A DNA stretch of 64,000 nucleotides from Micromonospora kangleipakensis (GTDB taxonomy: Bacteria > Actinomycetota > Actinomycetes > Mycobacteriales > Micromonosporaceae): contig NZ_SHLD01000001.1 of NCBI RefSeq assembly GCF_004217615.1, positions 3,906,001 to 3,970,000 of the forward strand, written 5' to 3'. A model generated the notes under the pieces. That model was not told where the DNA came from. It was given only the letters and a program-made list of their open reading frames with translations, and did not search any database. Positions 28,064 to 34,121 of this stretch are shown here, piece by piece. The stretch's first letter is position 1. The number at the start of each line of letters is the position of its first letter. The position numbers and the translations under genes are program-made.

Positions 28064-28580
28064 GAGCGCCCTCGGCGACCTGCGGGACCAGTCCGAGCGA
28101 CTCCTGGCCGCCCTCGACCTGCCCGCGACGTTCACCTTCGCCGAGCTGCACGACCGGATCGAGCGCCGCCGGGGCCGCCCGGTGCACCTGATCGCCCAAC
28201 ATCTGCCGGCGCTCGCCCCGCACGGCCTGTGGGTGGCCGGCGAGTTCGCCGACTACGTGTTCTACGACGCCAGCGCCAGCAAGGTACGGCAGAGCCTGAT
28301 CATCGGCCACGAGTACGGGCACATGATGTTCGACGACGTCTCCGTGCCGGGCGACCTCGACCAGCTCGCGGCCATGTTGATGCCGGCGGTGGATCCGTCC
28401 GTGCCGCAGATCATGCTGGCCCGCAGCGGGTACGACGAACCGGTCGAACGCCGGGCCGAGATCTTCGGGACCGTCGCGGTGCAGCGCGCCGAGTCCTGGT
28501 CGGAGATTCCGGCCACGACGCCGGCGGACCCCGAGGTCTCCGCCCGGCTGATCGCCACGCTGGAAGGCCGGTGGCCCTGA
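28053..28580 (+). CDS. ImmA/IrrE-like zinc metallopeptidase
   Basis: 175-aa protein. N-terminal helical part (LRDQSERLLAALDLPATFTF), then a core with VLFY-type strand (YVFYDASASKVRQSLIIG), the intact HEYGH motif (His86, Glu87, His90) and third ligand in VERRAEIFGT (about Glu136). No signal peptide, so cytosolic. By analogy with ImmA and IrrE/PprI it may cleave the HTH repressor on a signal, but the substrate is unknown. It overlaps the following membrane protein by 1 nt (TGATG). Confidence 0.87.
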   Translation: MRRRSALGDLRDQSERLLAALDLPATFTFAELHDRIERRRGRPVHLIAQHLPALAPHGLWVAGEFADYVFYDASASKVRQSLIIGHEYGHMMFDDVSVPGDLDQLAAMLMPAVDPSVPQIMLARSGYDEPVERRAEIFGTVAVQRAESWSEIPATTPADPEVSARLIATLEGRWP

Positions 28581-29857
28581 TGTCGGGGATCGTCCCCGTC
28601 GCCATGGTCGTCGTACCGCTGGCCTGCTGGGGGATGAGCCTCTACAAGCTGCGCGATCTGGCCCGCGATCCCGGCAACCGACCGCTGCGCGCGCTCTGCG
28701 TGGCCCTGTGGTCGATCACCCTTGCGCTCACCGTCCAGCCGGTCGGGCCGTGGCTCGACCAGCGCCTGGGCGTGCTGGACGTGGCGCGGCTGACCGGCAA
28801 CTGCCTCACCCTGGTCTGTGTCACCGCGGGGCAGGCGTTCCACCTCTACATGACGGGCACGGACGCCGCCACCGAGCGGCGCGTCCGACGGCGCTCGGTG
28901 CTCCTCGCGATCGCCGTGGCCACGATGATCGTCCTGTTCATCCGCACGCCGCCCGCGGCCGACCTGGCCGATCCGCGCGTGCTCTCCCGCGCCTACTACG
29001 CCGAACCGTTCGACGCCCCGTGCCTCTACGTGTACCTGGCCTACCTGGGCTGGTCGCTCGCGCAGATGGCGCTCCTGGCAAACCGGTACGCCGGCATCGC
29101 CCACCGGCCGCTGCTCCGCTTCGGACTCCGGCTGATCACCGTCGCCGCGATGTGGGGGCTGCTGTACGTCGCGGGCAAACTGGTCGCCGTCGTCGCGGGG
29201 GTGTTCCAGCCGGGCCTCGTCCCGGCCGTCGACTCGCTGGTGATCCTCTGCTTCACCACCTCGATCCTGCTGGCGCTGATCGGCTCCACCATCCCGTCCT
29301 GGGGGCCGCTGGTGGGTCTGTACCGGCTGTGGGCGTGGGCGGGTGCGCTGCGCGACTACTACCGGCTCCATCCGCTGTGGCGGCGCATCCACGCGGTGCT
29401 GCCGCAGATCGCGCTTCTCCCGCCGCCGTCCGGGCTGCGGGGCTTCCTCTCCGTCGCCCGGGACGCCTCGCTGCGGCGGGTCAGGATCACCGTGGAGATC
29501 CTCGACGGGTACGCGGGCCTGCGGCCGTGGATGTCGGCGGAGGTGGCCGCGGCGGCCCGGCGGGTGGCGCGCGAGCAGGGCCTCCCGGTCGAGGAGCAGG
29601 CCGTGGTCGTCGAAGCCGCGGTGATCGGGGCGGCGCTGCGCGCCCGGCGGCAGGGCGGATCCGCCGCCGTGCCCGGAGATCCGGCCGTGGAGGTGCCGTT
29701 CCAGGACCCGAAGGCCGGTGACCTCGGCGCGGCTGACCAGGTGACCTGGCTGGCCCGGGTCGCCCGGGCGCTCGCCACGCCGACGGTCGAGATGATCATC
29801 GCGCGGGCCGCGCCGCCGGTCGGCATGGGGACGCCGGGACCCGCCGGGCGGCCGTAG
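28580..29857 (+). CDS. MAB_1171c-type seven-helix membrane protein with C-terminal cytoplasmic domain
   Basis: 425-aa protein of the family annotated MAB_1171c putative transporter. About seven membrane helices in residues 1-235 (e.g. VPVAMVVVPLACWGMSLY, LITVAAMWGLLYVAGKLVAV) arranged like a 7TM sensor, then a soluble helical domain of ~190 residues (LHPLWRRIHAVLPQIAL, RVRITVEILDGYAGLRPWM, DQVTWLARVARALATPT), similar to DUF6545 as I recall. No transport motif is visible; a receptor/signalling role fits as well. The last gene of the HTH-zincin cassette. Confidence 0.87.
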   Translation: MSGIVPVAMVVVPLACWGMSLYKLRDLARDPGNRPLRALCVALWSITLALTVQPVGPWLDQRLGVLDVARLTGNCLTLVCVTAGQAFHLYMTGTDAATERRVRRRSVLLAIAVATMIVLFIRTPPAADLADPRVLSRAYYAEPFDAPCLYVYLAYLGWSLAQMALLANRYAGIAHRPLLRFGLRLITVAAMWGLLYVAGKLVAVVAGVFQPGLVPAVDSLVILCFTTSILLALIGSTIPSWGPLVGLYRLWAWAGALRDYYRLHPLWRRIHAVLPQIALLPPPSGLRGFLSVARDASLRRVRITVEILDGYAGLRPWMSAEVAAAARRVAREQGLPVEEQAVVVEAAVIGAALRARRQGGSAAVPGDPAVEVPFQDPKAGDLGAADQVTWLARVARALATPTVEMIIARAAPPVGMGTPGPAGRP

Positions 29858-29893
29858 CGGCGTCTCCCCTGGTGGACGGCGTGGGTCGTACCG

Positions 29894-29899
29894 TACGGT
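29894..29899 (+). promoter_or_regulatory. -10 hexamer of the lipid kinase
   Basis: TACGGT followed by 7 nt and GTG at 29907; decides against the GTG at 29898 that overlaps it. Confidence 0.5.
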
Positions 29900-29906
29900 G
29901 CTCGCC

Positions 29907-30824
29907 GTGACCGCGCACGATCATGTTCCGTCCGGCCCCGTCGCCGTGCTCGCCAACCCCACCGCCGGCCGGGGCCGGCACCGTGGCCTGCTGCCCCGGC
30001 TGCTGGAGCGGCTGGCTGCCGGCGGCCGCCCGGTGCGGGTGCTGACGGCGGGCACCCCGGCGGAGGCGGAGGCGGCGTGCCACGCCGCCGTCGCGGACGG
30101 CGTCGGCGCCCTGGTCGCGGTCGGCGGCGACGGCACGGTCCACCGGGCGTTGCAGGCGGTCGCCGGTACGGCCGTGCCGTTCGGTCCCGTCCCCGCCGGT
30201 ACCGGCAACGACTTCGCGGTCGACACCGGCTACCCGGCCGACCCGCTGGCCGCGGTCGACGTGATCGCCGCCGCGCTGCGCGACGGCCGGACCCGCCCGG
30301 TCGACCTGGCCCGGATGAGCTCCCCGGACGGCGGGCACCGCTGGTACGGGGCGGTGCTGGCCGCCGGCTTCGACGCGATCGTCAACGAGCGGGCCAACCG
30401 GATGCGCTGGCCGCGCGGCCCCCGCCGCTATGACCTGGCGATCCTGGTGGAGCTGGCGCGGCTGCGCCCCCGCCGGTACACGCTGCGCCTCGACGGCGAG
30501 GAGCTGAACCTCGACGCCGTGCTGGTCGCGGTGGGCAACTGCGCCAGCTACGGCGGGGGCATGCGGATCTGCCCCGACGCCGACCCGACCGACGGGCTGC
30601 TGGACGTGGTGGTCGGCGGGCGGTTCGACCGGCGCACCCTGATGCGGGTGAAGCCTCGCATCTACCAGGGCACCCACGTCGACCACCCGCTGGTGCGCAG
30701 CTACCGGGCGCGGACCGTGGAGCTGGCGGCCGAGGGCATCACCACGTACGCCGACGGGGAGCGGGCCCTCGACCTGCCGGTGCGGATCAGCGCCGTGCCG
30801 CAGGCGGTGCGGCTGCTGCGCTGA
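29907..30824 (+). CDS. Diacylglycerol/lipid kinase family protein (YegS-like)
   Basis: 305-aa soluble lipid kinase of the DAGK catalytic-domain family. Motifs: VLANPTAGRGRHRGLL, the nucleotide-binding GGDGT (about residues 73-77), PVPAGTGNDFAVD and CPDADPTDGLLDVV. It phosphorylates a lipid hydroxyl, probably diacylglycerol or a related lipid in membrane-lipid turnover. Its 3' end overlaps the convergent EamA gene by 38 nt. Confidence 0.93.
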   Translation: MTAHDHVPSGPVAVLANPTAGRGRHRGLLPRLLERLAAGGRPVRVLTAGTPAEAEAACHAAVADGVGALVAVGGDGTVHRALQAVAGTAVPFGPVPAGTGNDFAVDTGYPADPLAAVDVIAAALRDGRTRPVDLARMSSPDGGHRWYGAVLAAGFDAIVNERANRMRWPRGPRRYDLAILVELARLRPRRYTLRLDGEELNLDAVLVAVGNCASYGGGMRICPDADPTDGLLDVVVGGRFDRRTLMRVKPRIYQGTHVDHPLVRSYRARTVELAAEGITTYADGERALDLPVRISAVPQAVRLLR

Positions 30825-31854
30825 GCCGCCCGTCCGACCCCGCGGCGGCGGAGCTGTCCGGCTCGTCGCCGCCGTTGCCGGCCGCGGCCCCGGCGGCCGG
30901 GGTGCCGTCCACCCCGCCGGCCGGCGCGTCGAACCGTGCGCCGGCCCGCGTGGCGTCGGGCCCGCCGACCGGCTCGGCGGCCGGCGCGCCGGCCCGGACC
31001 GCGCCGATGCTGGCGACGATCACCAGGCCGATCGCGAGGACTTCCGCCGCGCGCAGCTCCTGGTCCAGGACCAGCCAGCCGGCGAGGGCGGCGATGGCCG
31101 GGCCGAGGCTCATCAGCACGGCGAAGGTCGCGGTGGGCAGCCGGCGCAGCGCCAGCAGCTCCAGGGTGTACGGCAGCACGGAGGCGAGCACGGCGAGCCC
31201 GGCGCCCAGCCCGAGCACGGCCGGATGCCACAGCCGGGCGCCCGCCCCGACCAGCCCGATCGGCAGGGTGATCAGGGCGGCCACCGCGAGCGCCAGGGCC
31301 AGCCCGTCGGCGCGCGGGAACCGGCCGCCCACCCGGGCCGAGCAGACGATGTACGCCGCCCACATCGCCCCCGCGCCCAACGCGAGCGCGGCGCCGACCG
31401 GGTCGAGCCGGTCGAAGCCGCCCTGGCCGAGCAGGGCCACCCCGGCCAGGGCCAATCCGGCCCAGCACCAGGCGGCCAGCCGGCGGGCGGTGCAGACCGA
31501 CAGCGCGAGCGGTCCGAGCACCTCCAGGGTGACCGCCGGGCCGAGCGGGATCCGGTCGATGGCCTGGTAGAAGATCGAGTTCATGCCGGCCAGGGCCAGC
31601 CCGAAGGCCACCACCGCCGCCCAGTCGGCGCGGTCGTGGCCGCGCAGCCGCGGCCGGCACACCACCAGCATCAGCAACGCGCCGATGGTCAGCCGCAGGG
31701 TCACCGCCCCGGCCACCCCGGTACGCGAAAAGAGCAGGGCGGCGACCGCCGACCCGAACTGCACCGAGAGTGCCCCGCCGAGCACCAGCCCGACCGCTCC
31801 GAGCTGGCCGCCGCGCGGTGCGTGCCGCGTCGACGGGTGCGGCCTGGTCGTCAT
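30787..31854 (-). CDS. EamA/RhtA-type 10-TM exporter
   Basis: 355-aa drug/metabolite transporter superfamily protein with two EamA repeats and ten helices (e.g. IGALLMLVVCRPRLRG, FGLALAGMNSIFYQAIDRIP, VLPYTLELLALRRLPTATFA). It resembles RhtA, an exporter of threonine/homoserine; the substrate is unproven. A ~60-residue Gly/Ala/Asp-rich tail reaches into the 3' end of the convergent lipid kinase gene. Leaderless ATG after TAGCGT. Confidence 0.92.
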   Translation of the reverse strand: MTTRPHPSTRHAPRGGQLGAVGLVLGGALSVQFGSAVAALLFSRTGVAGAVTLRLTIGALLMLVVCRPRLRGHDRADWAAVVAFGLALAGMNSIFYQAIDRIPLGPAVTLEVLGPLALSVCTARRLAAWCWAGLALAGVALLGQGGFDRLDPVGAALALGAGAMWAAYIVCSARVGGRFPRADGLALALAVAALITLPIGLVGAGARLWHPAVLGLGAGLAVLASVLPYTLELLALRRLPTATFAVLMSLGPAIAALAGWLVLDQELRAAEVLAIGLVIVASIGAVRAGAPAAEPVGGPDATRAGARFDAPAGGVDGTPAAGAAAGNGGDEPDSSAAAGSDGRLSAAAAPPAARR

Positions 31855-31861
31855 GCCCGTG

Positions 31862-31867
31862 ACGCTA
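31862..31867 (-). promoter_or_regulatory. -10 hexamer of the EamA gene
   Basis: TAGCGT on the minus strand, 7 nt before ATG at 31854. Confidence 0.55.
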
Positions 31868-31935
31868 GACGGGCGCCGGGGAACCGGGCTCGCCGGGCCG
31901 GCCGGTCCGGGGGCGGGTCACGTCGCGCCCGCCGC

Positions 31936-32910
31936 TCAGCGCGGCCCGCCGGTCGTCGGCGCCACCCCGGCCCGGTAGTCCCGCGCCGGCACTCCGTACC
32001 CGGCCCGGAAGGCGCGGCTGAAGTGGGCCGGGTCCGGGAACCCCCACCTCGCCGCGATGACGTGGATGGGCTGGTCCCGCAGCAGCGGGTTGCGCAGGTC
32101 GCGCCGGCAGTGTTCCAGGCGACGCCGGCGGATGAGCCCGGCGACCGTCTCGTCCTCGTCGGCGAAGAGCCGGTGCAGGGTGCGCAGTGAGACGTGGTGG
32201 GCCCGGGCCACGGCGGCCGGGTCGAGGTCCGGGCGGGCGAGGTGCCGCTCGATGAACTGGACGACCTGCAGCCGGGTGACCTGCTGTCGCGTCTCCGGGG
32301 AGAGGGCCTCCTCGGCGTCCGCATGCCTGGCCAGGGTCGCGCACACCAGGTCGAGGGCGACGCCGCCCAACCGCAGCGCCTCGGTCGGCTCGTACTGCTC
32401 GGGGTGCGCCGCCACCTGCTGGAGGAACTGCGCCAGCAGGCCGCCCGTCCCCCGGTCGGCGGGCATGCTCGCCGCGAGCAGCCGGTTCACCCGGTCGGGG
32501 GAGAGCGGCAGTCGCGCGTGTGGGATGCGCACGCAGATCGTCGAGGTGTAGGTCTCCTCGTCCACCCGGTGCTCCGCCTCGTACGGGCGGGAGCTGTCGA
32601 AGAAGGTGAACCCGGTCTGGTCGATGGTCGACTCGTTGCGGGCCTGGCTGATCGCGCTGAACCCGGCGATCGGCAGGGCGAGCTGGAACATCTCCGCGTC
32701 GGCCTGCCGGATCTGCCGGGCGGTCCGCCTGGTGCGCAGCGTCGGGTACCGGAACGAGGTCAGGTGTACGCCGCCCAGGTCGATCAGCTGCGCGAAGGCG
32801 TTGAACGGCGTCGCCCGGTCGGTCCAGATGCTGGCCGGCGTGGCGCCGACGACGAAGTCCGCCCAGAGGTCGAAGCGGTCGGCCTCCGGCACCAGCTGGG
32901 TGTCGAGCAC
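31936..32910 (-). CDS. AraC-family transcriptional regulator (AraC-binding-like N-domain)
   Basis: About 324 aa. N-terminal AraC_binding_2-like domain (DRFDLWADFVVGATPASIW, FNAFAQLIDLGGVHLTSFRY) and C-terminal double HTH (VARAHHVSLRTLHRLFADED, RWGFPDPAHFSRAFRAGYGV). The start is uncertain: GTG 32910 has no ribosome site, while a perfect AGGAGG (32931-32936) lies 5 nt before ATC 32925 and 8 nt before CTG 32922, both in frame and without nearer ATG/GTG/TTG. Targets unknown; the upstream EamA exporter or the gene itself are candidates. Confidence 0.88.
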   Translation of the reverse strand: MLDTQLVPEADRFDLWADFVVGATPASIWTDRATPFNAFAQLIDLGGVHLTSFRYPTLRTRRTARQIRQADAEMFQLALPIAGFSAISQARNESTIDQTGFTFFDSSRPYEAEHRVDEETYTSTICVRIPHARLPLSPDRVNRLLAASMPADRGTGGLLAQFLQQVAAHPEQYEPTEALRLGGVALDLVCATLARHADAEEALSPETRQQVTRLQVVQFIERHLARPDLDPAAVARAHHVSLRTLHRLFADEDETVAGLIRRRRLEHCRRDLRNPLLRDQPIHVIAARWGFPDPAHFSRAFRAGYGVPARDYRAGVAPTTGGPR

Positions 32911-32961
32911 CTGACGTGGCAGGATCGCGTCCTCCTGAGGTCTGTTGACGACCGAGGCAGC

Positions 32962-32967
32962 ATCGTA
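32962..32967 (-). promoter_or_regulatory. Possible -10 of the AraC-family gene
   Basis: TACGAT on the minus strand, ~26 nt upstream of the AGGAGG ribosome site. Confidence 0.4.
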
Positions 32968-33014
32968 CGGCAGCTTGCGGGCGCCCACAGCGCAGCGCGG
33001 CCCGCCGGGGCGGA

Positions 33015-33272
33015 TCAGCGGGTGCCCTCCCGGGACGGCCGCGCGCCGGCCAAGCGGTCCAGCCACTCAGCCAGCAGCGCCCGCTCGGCCGGGCTCAGGT
33101 CGCCGGCCACCTCGGGCAGCGCGGCCCGCAGCGCGACGGCATGGCGGACCGGCCGGTCGGGTGGGCGTACCGCGCGGGCGGCCGGGCTGTCGGCGCAGAT
33201 CGCGGCGAGGACGGCCTCCCGGGTGGCGGGGGAGAGGCCCCGGTCGCCGCTTAGCGCCGGAAACAGCAGCTC
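33015..33272 (-). CDS. Start-less 85-codon coding frame downstream of the HAD gene (+1 frame)
   Basis: Open frame with strongly biased G/C third positions (nearly all codons), so it looks coding: ELLFPALSGDRGLSPATREA, AAICADSPAARAVRPP, GDLSPAERALLAEWLDRLAG, stop at 33015. It has no ATG, GTG or TTG near its beginning. It is in the +1 frame relative to the HAD gene, which ends in TCC-TGA at this point. It could be a C-terminal extension of the HAD protein made by +1 frameshifting, a gene with a CTG start (33269, GGTGGGG upstream), or the result of an indel. No family recognised. Confidence 0.5.
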   Translation of the reverse strand, partial: ELLFPALSGDRGLSPATREAVLAAICADSPAARAVRPPDRPVRHAVALRAALPEVAGDLSPAERALLAEWLDRLAGARPSREGTR

Positions 33273-34035
33273 AGGACCCCACCGCCAGGTCGAGCACCGC
33301 GCCGAGCCCGTTGGCCCGGCCGGCGTCGCCGGCCGGCAGCACCAGCACCGCGCAGCCCGCGGCCACCGCGCCCGCGTCGGCCGGCGTGTCGCCGACCATC
33401 AGCGCACGCTCCGGGTCGACGCCGAGCATCCCGCAGGCCCGCAGGAAGATCCCCGGGTCGGGCTTGCAGCGCCCCACCTCGTAGGAGAGCGCGTACGCGT
33501 CGACCAGGCCGTCGAGGCCCCAGGCGGCGAAGATCGGCCGGATGTCGAAGCCGATGTTGCTCACGACGGCCACCTTCACCCCGGCGCGCCGCAGCTCCTT
33601 GAGGACCGCCTCGGTGTCCGGGTACGGCACCCAGCCCTCCGGGACCAGCACCCGCTCGTAGAGCGCCTCGGCGAACCCGTCGATGCCGGCGTCCACCGTC
33701 TCGGCCAGCCCGGTGTACGCGCCCCGGTGGGCGTGCTCGTAGAGATCCCGATCGGCCCAGAGCTCGGCCAGCCGGGGCGGGACCCGCGCCGGCAGCGGCC
33801 CGCCGGCCCGCCCGGCGGTGAGCAGCCGGTCGGCCAGCGAGGTGGCCCGCACCCGGTCCAGCTCCACCCCGCACGCCGCGGCGGCCGCCAGCACCCACGC
33901 GCGCGCCTCCTCCACCTGGGCGAGGGTGCCGTGGAAGTCGAAGAGCACCGCCTCCACGGGCCGACGGGACGTGCTCGGGCGGACGACGTCGTCGGCGCCG
34001 CTCGAGGCGTGGGGCGGTTCGGCATGGTCCGGCAC
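33271..34035 (-). CDS. HAD-superfamily hydrolase
   Basis: 254-aa HAD-IA phosphatase-like enzyme. Nucleophile motif VEAVLFDFHGTLAQVE, motif II AVVSNIGFD, Lys in YEVGRCKPDPGIFL and acidic motif LMVGDTPADAG. The FDFHGT variant (His in place of the second acidic residue's neighbour) is seen in some HADs. Substrate unknown. The start GTG 34035 follows TAGGGT by 7 nt; the GTG at 34044 overlaps that hexamer. It ends at TCC TGA, where a coding frame continues in +1. Confidence 0.9.
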   Translation of the reverse strand: MPDHAEPPHASSGADDVVRPSTSRRPVEAVLFDFHGTLAQVEEARAWVLAAAAACGVELDRVRATSLADRLLTAGRAGGPLPARVPPRLAELWADRDLYEHAHRGAYTGLAETVDAGIDGFAEALYERVLVPEGWVPYPDTEAVLKELRRAGVKVAVVSNIGFDIRPIFAAWGLDGLVDAYALSYEVGRCKPDPGIFLRACGMLGVDPERALMVGDTPADAGAVAAGCAVLVLPAGDAGRANGLGAVLDLAVGS

Positions 34036-34042
34036 GTCGTGC

Positions 34043-34048
34043 ACCCTA
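34043..34048 (-). promoter_or_regulatory. -10 hexamer of the HAD gene
   Basis: TAGGGT on the minus strand, 7 nt before GTG 34035. Confidence 0.5.
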
Positions 34049-34108
34049 CCGACCTCCTCCGACCGTCCTGCCGGACGGCCTTGTCAGGTGGTGGTCGGTC
34101 GTACCGAT

Positions 34109-34114
34109 TAATCT
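34109..34114 (+). promoter_or_regulatory. -10 hexamer of helY
   Basis: TAATCT, 7 nt before ATG 34122. The gap contains GGAGG, but if transcription starts at the ATG this would not act as a ribosome site. Confidence 0.45.
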
Positions 34115-34121
34115 TGGAGGC

